From assembly GCA_950063125.1 (NCBI GenBank), contig CATLZI010000027.1:1-13823 (forward strand): 13,823 bases of DNA, read 5' to 3'. Below are positions 6,164 through 13,749 of this stretch, one piece after another (position 1 is the first letter of the stretch; every line of letters starts with the position of its first letter). Source of the DNA: an uncultured Porticoccus sp. GTDB lineage: Bacteria > Pseudomonadota > Gammaproteobacteria > Pseudomonadales > Porticoccaceae. The notes beneath the pieces are model-generated. The model was not told the origin of the DNA and made no database searches. It saw only the letters and a program-made list of their open reading frames with translations. The position numbers were made by a program, and so were the translations under genes.

Positions 6164-7696
6164 TCATTGATCAATATTTCCCGGGGGAAACAACCTGGCG
6201 CCCATCTGTTCCGAAGGATAAAGACTTTCAAGGCTTTCCGAACGCCCGGAACTGGTAGCCACTCTGGCGTGATGGCGGCGCAATTGGCGAGGCTCGAAAA
6301 CACCGCAGGAATGGGCAATCGTACCGACATCGTAGGTCATGTTCGCCACGTAGTTTGCCACCCGCTCGGATTTCAGGGTAGGATCCAGCCCCCGCTGTAA
6401 TCTTGGATCATGGGTCGTGACACCGGTGGGGCAGGTATTTTTATTGCACTGCATGGCTTGAATACAACCGAGTGAAAACATGAAACCACGCCCGGTGTTA
6501 ACAAAATCCGCGCCCATACAGAGCGCCCAGGCCACACCGGAGGGCACAATCAGTTTTCCCGATGCAATCACCTTGATTCGCTCTTTGAGACCGTAGCCAT
6601 GCAACAGGTCAACGACTGCCGGAAGGCTCTCGCGGATGGGTAGCCCCATATAATCCATCAATGCCTGAGGCGCAGCACCTGATCCACCCTCTGCACCGTC
6701 GATCGTTATAAAGTCGGGGGCCGATTCAATGCCCCTTGCCAGTATCAGTTTGAAGAGATCTTCCAGCCAGATGGTATCGCCAATGACCGTTTTGAATCCT
6801 ACGGGCTTTCCCGTAACCCTGCGCACCTGTTCAATCATATCCAGCAGGCTCCCGGCATTGGTGATTTCCAGGTGCCGGTTGGGACTGATTGCATCCTCAC
6901 CCACCGAAATGGCCCTAATCAGGGCAATCTCTTCAGTGACCTTAGCCCCGGGCAGAATACCGCCCTTACCCGGCTTGGCACCCTGACTGAGCTTGATCTC
7001 AAACATTTTGACCTGCGAATGTGTGGCAATTCCGGCCAACCGTTCTTCGCTGAGCCGACCCTGTTCGTCCCGAACACCAAATTTGGCGGTGCCAATCTGA
7101 AAAACAATATCGCAGCCGCCCTCAAGGTGATAGGATGAAAGACCCCCTTCGCCGGTATTTAACCAGCAACCGGCTTTGGCAGCACCTCGGGATAGCGCCT
7201 GCAACGCCGGCCTGGAGAGCGCACCATAACTCATACCAGAAATGTTCAGAATGGAAGCCGTTGTGAAAGGGGTTTCACAATAGGGGCCAATGGTGATGGG
7301 GCTGGGCGCCACCGCATCCTCACCACGGGTGGGATAGGCGCAGTTGACAAAAAATACCGACCCGAGTGGGCGCAGGTCACGGGTTGAACCGAAGGCCAGC
7401 GTTCTATCCACATCCTTGGCCGCCCGGTAGACCCAGGCGCGCTCTGCCCGATTGAAGGGCATTTCCTCGCGGTCCATGGCATAGAAATACTGGCGGAGAA
7501 ATTCGCCCATGTGTTCAAACAGGTAGCGAAAACGACCGACAACGGGGTAGTTTCGCCGAACGGCGTGTTTGGTCTGGGTAATATCGATGATATAGAAGAC
7601 AACCAGCGTGAGGATTACCAGACCAAAAGTAAGTACAAAAATGACGGCCAGAGAATTTAGCGTAAAGTAAACCCAACCTGACGTGACTGATTCCAT
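6164..7696 (-). CDS. FMN-binding glutamate synthase family protein, membrane-anchored
   Basis: A 510-residue protein equal to the FMN/synthase domain of GltB (COG0069) without the glutamine amidotransferase domain. One membrane segment lies at about residues 12-37, followed by a basic stretch, so the catalytic domain should face the cytosol. The TIM-barrel domain shows GEGGLSSYH, KLSQGAKPGKGG, the FMN-region block IDGAEGGSGAAPQ, and a [3Fe-4S] motif C-x5-C-x4-C at C411, C417 and C422 (LGCIQAMQCNKNTCPTG). Without the amidotransferase domain it cannot release ammonia from glutamine itself, so it may use free ammonia or act on a different substrate; the function of these stand-alone proteins is poorly defined. 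The Shine-Dalgarno is weak (AGGT, about 12 bases away). It begins a minus-strand run with the GCS2 and aspartoacylase-family genes. Confidence 0.9.
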   Translation of the reverse strand: MESVTSGWVYFTLNSLAVIFVLTFGLVILTLVVFYIIDITQTKHAVRRNYPVVGRFRYLFEHMGEFLRQYFYAMDREEMPFNRAERAWVYRAAKDVDRTLAFGSTRDLRPLGSVFFVNCAYPTRGEDAVAPSPITIGPYCETPFTTASILNISGMSYGALSRPALQALSRGAAKAGCWLNTGEGGLSSYHLEGGCDIVFQIGTAKFGVRDEQGRLSEERLAGIATHSQVKMFEIKLSQGAKPGKGGILPGAKVTEEIALIRAISVGEDAISPNRHLEITNAGSLLDMIEQVRRVTGKPVGFKTVIGDTIWLEDLFKLILARGIESAPDFITIDGAEGGSGAAPQALMDYMGLPIRESLPAVVDLLHGYGLKERIKVIASGKLIVPSGVAWALCMGADFVNTGRGFMFSLGCIQAMQCNKNTCPTGVTTHDPRLQRGLDPTLKSERVANYVANMTYDVGTIAHSCGVFEPRQLRRHHARVATSSGRSESLESLYPSEQMGARLFPPGNIDQ

Positions 7697-7736
7697 ATTT
7701 TATTTTGACCTGTTTTTAATGATAGGTAAGATTCCG

Positions 7737-7753
7737 GAGATTAAAATAATCTC
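7737..7753. repeat. perfect 17-base palindrome, operator-like
   Basis: GAGATTA-AAA-TAATCTC is a perfect inverted repeat with 7-base arms, about 40 bases upstream of the glutamate-synthase-domain gene in the divergent region. It has the size of a dimeric transcription-factor site. No T-tract terminator pattern follows. The cognate protein is not identifiable from the window. Confidence 0.5.
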
Positions 7754-7848
7754 ACTGATCTGACCATGTTACGCTGGTAGAAACAACTATCCAGTTGACC
7801 TGATCAGTGGCCTGCGGGGCAAAAACTGATCATAATTCCGGCCCCGCA
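7753..7848. promoter_or_regulatory. repeat-rich divergent control region between the GltB-like and DUF2062 genes
   Basis: Several dyads crowd this stretch. CACTGATC (7753-7760) recurs inverted as GATCAGTG (7802-7809), and its core returns as ACTGATCA (7825-7832). CAACT-ATCC-AGTTG spans 7784-7797. TGCGGGGC (7813-7820) pairs perfectly with GCCCCGCA (7841-7848) around a 20-base loop. That loop contains CATAAT (7831-7836), a possible -10 for DUF2062, but I find no good -35 at the proper distance. No convincing promoter is visible for the minus-strand gene. The concentration of symmetry suggests regulator binding; this is inference. Confidence 0.4.
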
Positions 7849-7871
7849 CACCATCACATCAGCCCGAACTT

Positions 7872-8426
7872 ATGCCCAAAAAGATTTTACGCCGCTTTCT
7901 GCCGGATCCACACAAGATCCTTCACGTGCGTCCTATCCGCTGGATGGGACCCCTGCTGAAAGACCCCAACCTGTTTCATATCAACCGTGCCTCGATTTCA
8001 ACATCTTTTTTCATCGGGCTATTTTGTGCTTTCCTGCCGATTCCCGGACAAACACTGGTGGCGGTGCTGCTGGCATTGATATTCCGCAGTAATTTGCCTC
8101 TGGCGGTGGCACTGATCTGGATCAGCAACCCGCTGACGATCACACCGATGTTCCTGTTTGCCTACAGTGTGGGCACCTGGCTACTGGGTCAAAGAGAATC
8201 TCACCTTGTCATTGAGCTCAGCTGGGACTGGGCAGTTGCACAGGGCAGTAGAATTTGGCTGCCACTACTGACCGGCAGCCTGGTCTGCGGGTTGCTCAGT
8301 GGCATCATGGGCTACCTGACCATTTTTAACCTGTGGCGGTGGCAGGTGATCAAAAACTGGGGCATTCGCAGAAAAAAACGCCAGGGACATGCGGCCGCAC
8401 TATTAAACCAGAGGGATAAACCCTAA
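7872..8426 (+). CDS. DUF2062 domain-containing inner-membrane protein
   Basis: A 184-residue integral membrane protein with the typical DUF2062 opening: a basic N-terminus and LPDPHKI at residues 10-16. Hydrophobic segments lie at about 43-56, 60-71, 76-105 and 129-155, separated by short loops containing proline-glycine turns (PIPGQT, ISNPLTITP). The C-terminus is short and strongly basic (RRKKR), so it should lie in the cytosol. The length is normal for the family, and the start is set by the conserved N-terminal block, since no clear Shine-Dalgarno precedes the ATG. The function is unknown. DUF2062 genes occur next to lolCDE in related gammaproteobacteria as I recall, and here it runs convergently with lolE, 14 bases apart. 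A role in envelope biogenesis would be a guess from that position. Confidence 0.85.
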   Translation: MPKKILRRFLPDPHKILHVRPIRWMGPLLKDPNLFHINRASISTSFFIGLFCAFLPIPGQTLVAVLLALIFRSNLPLAVALIWISNPLTITPMFLFAYSVGTWLLGQRESHLVIELSWDWAVAQGSRIWLPLLTGSLVCGLLSGIMGYLTIFNLWRWQVIKNWGIRRKKRQGHAAALLNQRDKP

Positions 8427-8440
8427 CCGATAACAAGCGA

Positions 8441-9676
8441 TTACTCGTATCTCAGAACATCTGCAGGGCGAGTATTGGCAGCACGGATAGCCGGGTAAAG
8501 AGTCGCCAGAAAATTCAATGCTAAAGCCACCGCGACAATCATTCCCACATCATTCCAGAGCAGCGCCGAGGGGAGGTAGTCAAGTGGGTAGATTTCCGAG
8601 TTGAGTAACGGGCGACCCATCAACAACTCAATCCACCGGGCTGCGGCCGTCACATTCAAGGCCCCCACCACACCCAGCAGCACACCCAGCAGGGTGCCAA
8701 ACAAACCAATCAGCGCACCCTGTGTGAGGAAGATTGCAACAATCTCATGCCGGACAAACCCCTGTGTTTTGAGAATCGCGATCTCGGCACGCTTGTCGAT
8801 CACAGTCATCATCAACATTGAGATGACATTGAAAACAGCGATGGCAATGATCAGAAAAACCAGCAGGGAAACCAGATTGCGAGACATTTTTATGGCTTGA
8901 TAGAGATTGCCATGGGTCTGTATCCAATCGGAGAACCGGTAACCGGACGGCAGCACTTGCAGCAGTGCATAACCGGTCTGGCGCGCCTCAAAAACATCGG
9001 CCACCCGCACCTGCAACCCCTGGGCCAGACCCGTATGTCCCGCCAGCCTGGAGGCTGTTTCAAGCTTGGCCAACACCAGGCTCTGGTCAGCCGCCGTACG
9101 GGTATCGAAGGTACCCAACAAGGTAAACGTCGACACCTTGGGGGCCTGCTGGAGCCCGTTACCTCCGGAGGCAGGCACCAGCAATGTCACCCGGTCGCCC
9201 ACTGACAACGACAGTTTGTTGGCAATCTCACCCGCCATCAAAAGGCCATTGGAATGAACAGCCAGCTGGCCCATCAGTTCCGCAGAGACAAACATACCCA
9301 TGAACGGATCGGCCAGGGATGGCTCTAACCCCATCACTTCCACTGGTCTGGTTTTGCCACGAGACGTCAGCATGCCCTCCAGCCGGGTAAACGGCATCAC
9401 GGCGCGGACATTCGGCTGCTGCTCCAGAATATCGCGCAACTTGCCGCTCTGCTGAACACCATCCTCGTTAAACAATCGTATGTGGGGCACCGCTGCGAGG
9501 ATGCGAGATTCCATTTCCCGATCAAATCCGTTCATCACTGACATCACCACCACCAGCAGGGCAACGCCCATCACCAGGCCCAGGATGGCCAACAGTGAAA
9601 TAAACGACACCATCCGGTTGCCAGCACCAGAGGTAAAATTACGCAATCCGATAAAGACGGTTAAGGGTCTGAACAC
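8441..9676 (-). CDS. lolE: lipoprotein-releasing ABC transporter permease LolE
   Basis: A 411-residue permease of the LolC/LolE (MacB-like FtsX) family. One membrane helix is near the N-terminus (about 22-47, ending in the family hallmark VMSVMNGF). A large periplasmic domain follows, then three helices at about 268-291, 318-340 and 377-397. The last segment ends in LATLYPAIRAANTRPADVLRYE, the usual family terminus. With LolC and LolD it extracts outer-membrane lipoproteins from the inner membrane and hands them to LolA. I call it LolE and not LolC because it is third in the order C-D-E, as in E. coli, and by overall resemblance. The start is a GTG six bases after the lolD stop, with only a poor Shine-Dalgarno (AGGG about 14 bases away), so it probably depends on coupling to lolD. 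Confidence 0.88.
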   Translation of the reverse strand: MFRPLTVFIGLRNFTSGAGNRMVSFISLLAILGLVMGVALLVVVMSVMNGFDREMESRILAAVPHIRLFNEDGVQQSGKLRDILEQQPNVRAVMPFTRLEGMLTSRGKTRPVEVMGLEPSLADPFMGMFVSAELMGQLAVHSNGLLMAGEIANKLSLSVGDRVTLLVPASGGNGLQQAPKVSTFTLLGTFDTRTAADQSLVLAKLETASRLAGHTGLAQGLQVRVADVFEARQTGYALLQVLPSGYRFSDWIQTHGNLYQAIKMSRNLVSLLVFLIIAIAVFNVISMLMMTVIDKRAEIAILKTQGFVRHEIVAIFLTQGALIGLFGTLLGVLLGVVGALNVTAAARWIELLMGRPLLNSEIYPLDYLPSALLWNDVGMIVAVALALNFLATLYPAIRAANTRPADVLRYE

Positions 9677-9682
9677 GGCCGG

Positions 9683-10402
9683 CTACAACCCTTGACCCAT
9701 AGAACGCGATTCAGTGACATCGGTCAGACAGCCCTCCGTAAGGGAGAGCACCCGGTCCATCCGGGCCGCGACCTGCGCATCATGAGTGACCACCACAAAA
9801 CTGATCGCCAACTCACGATTTAATGACATCAGAAGCGCCAGCACCGTTTCTGCTGTGACAGGGTCAAGGTTGCCGGTCGGTTCATCCATCAACACACAGG
9901 CCGGTTTTCTCACCAGCGCCCGGGCAATGGCGACCCTCTGCCGTTCACCACCGGACAGCTCAGAGGGTTTATGATCGCAACGTGCACCCAGGCCAACCCG
10001 GTCGAGCATTTCCCGGGCCTGCGCCTTCGCTTCGGCCACCGGTGTTTTTGCCACCAGCAGCGGCATGGCGACATTTTCAAGTGCGCTGAACTCGCCCAGC
10101 AGATGATGAAACTGGTAGACAAACCCCAGGTGCTGATTGCGCCAGCGAGCCCGCTTCGATTCGTTCATTGGCTTCAACGCCGCTCCCATCACATTGACGG
10201 AGCCCTCGTCCGGGTCATCCAGTCCACCCAGCAGGTTCAACAGGGTGGTCTTTCCGGAACCTGATGTTCCGATGATCGCAATTCTCTCGCCACTGTGAAC
10301 CTCCAGTGACAACCCCTTCAACACATCAATCCGTTCTACTCCCTGACGGTAGTGTCTGGCGAGGTTGTCGCAGTACATCACTGCGGTTGAATCAGTGGTC
10401 AT
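9683..10402 (-). CDS. lolD: lipoprotein-releasing ABC transporter ATP-binding subunit LolD
   Basis: A 239-residue ABC ATPase, the cytosolic motor of LolCDE. Walker A is GTSGSGKTT (45-53), with T46 where many relatives have S. The Q-loop glutamine is Q97 (VYQFHHLLGEFSALEN), the segment that is characteristic of LolD and contacts the permeases. The signature motif is LSGGERQ (149-155), Walker B is VLMD with catalytic E174 (VLMDEPTGNLD), and the switch histidine is H207 (VTHD). The length is normal. The start lies 11 bases inside the end of lolC, so the two are translationally coupled. It stops at TAG (9683-9685); lolE begins two codons later in the same reading frame. Confidence 0.93.
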   Translation of the reverse strand: MTTDSTAVMYCDNLARHYRQGVERIDVLKGLSLEVHSGERIAIIGTSGSGKTTLLNLLGGLDDPDEGSVNVMGAALKPMNESKRARWRNQHLGFVYQFHHLLGEFSALENVAMPLLVAKTPVAEAKAQAREMLDRVGLGARCDHKPSELSGGERQRVAIARALVRKPACVLMDEPTGNLDPVTAETVLALLMSLNRELAISFVVVTHDAQVAARMDRVLSLTEGCLTDVTESRSMGQGL

Positions 10403-11636
10403 AACGCAAGGCCTCCGCCGGTAAAATCTGTCCCGCCCGGTATGATGGATACAGGGTTGCCAACAGGCTTAAGCCAAAACCGAGCCCGCTTATCATCAGG
10501 ACATCCTGCCACAACAGCCTAGAGGGTAGCTGGCTGATAAAATAGACATCCGGATCAAATACTCTGAAGCCTACCGCATACTCAGCCCAGTGGACGATGT
10601 CGCCAATCCACAGGGCCAGAAAACTGCCAAAGATCACGCCACAGAGCACCCCAAAAGCACCTACAGCACTACCCTGTACCATAAAAATCCGTGAAATTGT
10701 TCCAGCCTCGACACCCAGGGTGCGGAGCACCGCGATATCCTGGCGTTTATCAGCCACCATCAAAATCAGGCTGGCAATAATATTAAAAGCCGCGACGGCG
10801 ATAATGGCTGCCAACAACAAACTGACCACCTTCTTCTCCAGTTCTATCGCCTGGAATAAATTACCCATGTCCTCCGTCCAGGCTTTGGCTTTGAATCCGG
10901 GATCCATATCGTCATTCAATGCGGCAACAATGTCACCGGCATCAAAGGGATCGGCAAGCCGCAACCGCACGCCCGTGACTGCGTCCCCAGTGCGAAACAG
11001 CTTCTGAGCATCCCGATAATGAACAAAGGCGAGCCCCGAATCCACCTGTGCGCCCACCTGAAACACACCAAATACGCGAAACCGTTTATATCGCGGAAAA
11101 ATACCCGCCGGCGTCACATTCAGCTCAGGCAAGGACAGCACCACATAATCGCCCCGAATAACCCCAAGCGACCGGGCGAGCAGATGACCGATAACGATGC
11201 CGTACTCACCCGGCTGGAGTAACGCCATCTCACCCACCATCATATGCTCGCTGATCGGGCTGACCGCATCCTCCAAAAGTGGGTCTATACCCTGTATCAA
11301 AACACCCTGTCCCTGGGCATCTGAAGACAACAGGCCATACCCCTCGACGTAGGGAGCAAACGCCTCAACACCCCGGACGAGGTTTGCATCGGCACCCAAT
11401 TGCTGCCAGTTGTGGACACCGTCTTCATTAAATATTGCCGCATGGGCTACCACATTGAGAATTCGCTGCCTGATTTCGTAATCGAAACCATTCATCACCG
11501 AAAGAACCAGGATGAGGGCCGTCACGCCGAGTGCCATCGCGACAAAAGACAATAGTGATATAAAGGATACGAAACCATTTTTGCGTCTGCTGCGGATATA
11601 ACGCAGACCGATAAAAAAAGGCAGGTTAGTAGTCAT
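10392..11636 (-). CDS. lolC: lipoprotein-releasing ABC transporter permease LolC
   Basis: A 414-residue permease and paralogue of lolE. The N-terminus is basic (IRSRRKN), followed by a helix at about 22-47 that ends in VLSVMNGF. The periplasmic domain includes the LolC-like stretch around IVIGHLLARSLGVIRGD. Three more helices lie at about 270-293, 318-345 and 378-398, and the tail ends in PAEALRYDH. In E. coli, LolC binds the LolA chaperone through its periplasmic hook and LolE receives the lipoprotein; I assign LolC by gene order (first of C-D-E) and by similarity. No clear Shine-Dalgarno precedes the ATG. On the minus strand, TAAAAT (plus 11680-11685) is a possible -10 but lacks a good -35. 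It is divergent from the small secreted protein gene. Confidence 0.88.
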   Translation of the reverse strand: MTTNLPFFIGLRYIRSRRKNGFVSFISLLSFVAMALGVTALILVLSVMNGFDYEIRQRILNVVAHAAIFNEDGVHNWQQLGADANLVRGVEAFAPYVEGYGLLSSDAQGQGVLIQGIDPLLEDAVSPISEHMMVGEMALLQPGEYGIVIGHLLARSLGVIRGDYVVLSLPELNVTPAGIFPRYKRFRVFGVFQVGAQVDSGLAFVHYRDAQKLFRTGDAVTGVRLRLADPFDAGDIVAALNDDMDPGFKAKAWTEDMGNLFQAIELEKKVVSLLLAAIIAVAAFNIIASLILMVADKRQDIAVLRTLGVEAGTISRIFMVQGSAVGAFGVLCGVIFGSFLALWIGDIVHWAEYAVGFRVFDPDVYFISQLPSRLLWQDVLMISGLGFGLSLLATLYPSYRAGQILPAEALRYDH

Positions 11637-11728
11637 GGGAAGGCATTAAATCGGAATCCCTGAAGTCAAACAAGGGAACATTTTATCCGACAGGTAAACG
11701 GTTTGTCTTATCCTCGCCAATTTGGCAG

Positions 11729-11759
11729 TTGCACTTCCCGCATTTCAGCTTACTATAAT
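11729..11759 (+). promoter_or_regulatory. sigma-70-type promoter for the small secreted protein gene
   Basis: TTGCAC (11729-11734; 5 of 6 matches to -35) and a perfect TATAAT (11754-11759) are separated by 19 bases, two longer than ideal. The start point would be near 11766, giving a leader of about 55 bases before the ATG at 11822. It is the best promoter match in this divergent gap. Confidence 0.55.
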
Positions 11760-11821
11760 TGAAACCGACAAAGGCAACCCCGAACCAAGCCGGACACGCC
11801 TGAACTCTAGGGAATTTGATC

Positions 11822-12130
11822 ATGAATAAACCACTGATACTGCTTTTTTCTGCGCTATTAAGCCTGCCCCTGGCTGCGAGCGCCGAACGGATTATTATTC
11901 CCATTGGACAGCAGTCTGCGGAAAATCAGGCCATTGCGAAGCCTGATCGAGGCATCAGCAAGGACAGGGTTCGCGCTAAATTTGGTGAGCCCGTAAGTAT
12001 GAAACCCGCGGTGGGGGAACCGCCGATTTCATCCTGGGAGTACCCTGAATTCCACGTCTATTTTGAATACGAGCACGTACTTCATTCTGTGCTAAAACGC
12101 ACTGAACCGGAAAGCACTACCACAGAGTAA
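11822..12130 (+). CDS. small secreted (periplasmic) protein, BamE-like pattern, function unknown
   Basis: A 102-residue protein with a clear Sec signal peptide: MNK, a hydrophobic core (LILLFSALLSLPLA) and a predicted cleavage after ASA at residue 21. There is no lipobox cysteine, so it should be a soluble periplasmic protein. The mature part has a pattern like the small SmpA/BamE-type fold: RGISKDRVRAKFGEP, then a W-x-Y pair, FHVYFEYEHVLHSV and a Ser/Thr/Glu-rich tail. That fold call is inference from pattern only. I chose ATG at 11822 because AGGGA lies eight bases before it; an in-frame TTG at 11816 is too close to that site. The gene has its own promoter and terminator. As I recall, a small secreted protein occupies this place between lolC and sth in Pseudomonas-type genomes. 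Confidence 0.8.
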   Translation: MNKPLILLFSALLSLPLAASAERIIIPIGQQSAENQAIAKPDRGISKDRVRAKFGEPVSMKPAVGEPPISSWEYPEFHVYFEYEHVLHSVLKRTEPESTTTE

Positions 12131-12140
12131 TACCTCTGCG

Positions 12141-12173
12141 ACCCTGCAGCACCATCACATGGCGCAGGGTTTT
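12141..12173 (+). terminator. intrinsic terminator after the small secreted protein gene
   Basis: ACCCTGC (12141-12147) pairs perfectly with GCAGGGT (12164-12170), with further inner pairing CCAT-CAC-ATGG (12152-12162). A run of four T (12170-12173) follows on the plus strand. It begins 10 bases after the stop codon. On the minus strand no T-tract follows, so it may not serve sthA. Confidence 0.65.
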
Positions 12174-12186
12174 CCAGTCCCGGCAA

Positions 12187-13605
12187 TCAGATCACCAGTT
12201 TACGGGACTCGCGACACAGCCGGTTCATCCCGTTAATAGCAGCGATCCTGTAGGCTTCTGCCATCGTAGGGTAGTTAAATGTGGTACGGATAAAATACTC
12301 AATGGTATTGGCGTCGCCGGACTGGTTCATAATAGCCTGGCCAATATGAATAATTTCCGACGCCTCCGCACCGAAACAATGGACACCAAGAATTTCCAAC
12401 GTTTCCTGATGAAACAATATCTTTAATACACCGACTTCTTCGCCGGAAATATGGGCACGGGCGATGTTCTTGAAGTAAGCGCGGCCTATCTCATAGGGAA
12501 CCTGTTGCTCGGTCAGTTCGGACTCGGTCTTGCCGACAAAGCTGATTTCCGGGATCGTCCAGATACCGGTGGCAACGTCTTCAACGTGATATTCGCGCGC
12601 TGCGCCACACATGTGTGCCGCAGCAAACCGACCTTGGTCATAGGCGGCACCTGCCAGTGATGGCCAGCCCACCACATCGCCGGCCGCATAAATATGCGGG
12701 ACTGTCGTCTGGTAGTGCCCATTAACCTCCAGCTGACCGCGCTCATTAACAACCAGACCCAGCTCTTCCAGCCCCATATTTTTAGTATTGCCGGAACGGC
12801 CATTGGACCAGAGTAGCGCTTCAGCGTGAATCCGTTTGCCCGACTTCAGTTCCATAGTGACACCATTGTTACGGGTTTCTATATGGTCATACTCCTCATT
12901 GTGCCGAACGGTGACATTCAGATCGCGAAGCTGATAGCTGAGTGCATCTGAAATCTCATCATCGAGAAATGACAGCAGCCCGGAGCGACTGTTCACCAGA
13001 TCGACACGGGTATCCAGTCCGGCAAAAATCGAGGCATATTCACAGCCGATCACCCCGGCACCATAAATAATAATATTGCGGGGTGTTCTATCCAGGCTCA
13101 GGATGGAATCACTATCAAAAATACAGGGATGATCAAAATCCACATCATCCGGGTGGTAGGGACTTGAACCCGTTGCGATCAAAAAGAATCGTGCCTTAAT
13201 CGTTTCACGTGTGTGGTCAGGTTGTTTGATGGAAATATGATGAGTATCCGTAAAACTGGCTCGCCCTAAATGGAGTTTGATGCGATTGCGGGCATAATCT
13301 TTTGTCCGGCCTTCAACCTGTTTTCGAATGACATCATCTGCGGATTTCATCAAATCAGGGAAGGAGAACCAGCGGGGATCGCCCACTGCACGGAACATGG
13401 GCATGGTATTGAACTGCACCATGCGCCGGACGGCATGGCGCAAGGCTTTTGAAGGAATGGTCCCCAGATGGGTACAGTTACCACCCACCATAGGCCTGTC
13501 ATCAACCACCGCCACTGACCAGCCCTGTTTCACTGCGGACATCGCCGCACCCTCGCCTGCCGGGCCACTGCCAATTATTACCAGATCATATTGATAATCT
13601 GCCAT
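12187..13605 (-). CDS. sthA: soluble (Si-specific) NAD(P)+ transhydrogenase SthA
   Basis: A 472-residue cytosolic flavoprotein that transfers hydride between NADPH and NAD+, mainly to re-oxidise excess NADPH. It has the disulfide-reductase fold: FAD-binding GSGPAG (12-17), the segment [13 protein letters not shown] (41-53), ATGSSP (144-149), an NAD(P)-binding GAGVIG (182-187) and a dimerisation C-terminus with [14 protein letters not shown]44 is present but the partner cysteine is replaced by T49. This loss of the redox disulfide is normal for SthA and separates it from lipoamide dehydrogenase and glutathione reductase. The length is as expected. GGAG lies nine bases before the ATG. It converges with the small secreted protein gene. 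No strong promoter is visible upstream; TAATAT (plus 13633-13638 region, minus strand) is a weak -10. Confidence 0.95.
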   Translation of the reverse strand: MADYQYDLVIIGSGPAGEGAAMSAVKQGWSVAVVDDRPMVGGNCTHLGTIPSKALRHAVRRMVQFNTMPMFRAVGDPRWFSFPDLMKSADDVIRKQVEGRTKDYARNRIKLHLGRASFTDTHHISIKQPDHTRETIKARFFLIATGSSPYHPDDVDFDHPCIFDSDSILSLDRTPRNIIIYGAGVIGCEYASIFAGLDTRVDLVNSRSGLLSFLDDEISDALSYQLRDLNVTVRHNEEYDHIETRNNGVTMELKSGKRIHAEALLWSNGRSGNTKNMGLEELGLVVNERGQLEVNGHYQTTVPHIYAAGDVVGWPSLAGAAYDQGRFAAAHMCGAAREYHVEDVATGIWTIPEISFVGKTESELTEQQVPYEIGRAYFKNIARAHISGEEVGVLKILFHQETLEILGVHCFGAEASEIIHIGQAIMNQSGDANTIEYFIRTTFNYPTMAEAYRIAAINGMNRLCRESRKLVI

Positions 13606-13749
13606 ACTTTAAGACTCCAGATCCATCGGTTGTATATTAGGCACCAAATATTGGCTGCCACATCACAACCCCATTATCACAACACCTCCAGTGCCATCGT
13701 TTTTAACCACAGCAAGTGAGACGAACCCTGGTGGTATCGATACACCTAT
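13606..13749. other. gap upstream of sthA with short repeats
   Basis: About 145 bases without a gene I can support. It contains an imperfect 20-base palindrome (13640-13659; 16 of 20 positions symmetric) centred on CCAAATATTGG. There are two direct copies of ATCACAAC at 13662-13669 and 13676-13683, 14 bases apart. The 10-base palindrome GTATCGATAC lies at 13734-13743. All lie where regulators of sthA could bind, but no known consensus is recognised. Confidence 0.35.

Noticed and set aside
7795..7836. TTGACC (7795-7800) with CATAAT (7831-7836) as a promoter for DUF2062
   Set aside because: The spacer is 30 bases, far too long for a sigma-70 promoter, so I do not pair the two boxes.
11683..11904. 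Minus-strand open frame of 73 codons across the lolC/small-gene gap
   Set aside because: It overlaps the signal peptide and promoter of the plus-strand gene, has no ribosome binding site I can see and no protein-like motif.
12187..13605. sthA as lipoamide dehydrogenase or glutathione reductase
   Set aside because: The second redox cysteine is replaced by T49 and the overall sequence fits soluble transhydrogenase.
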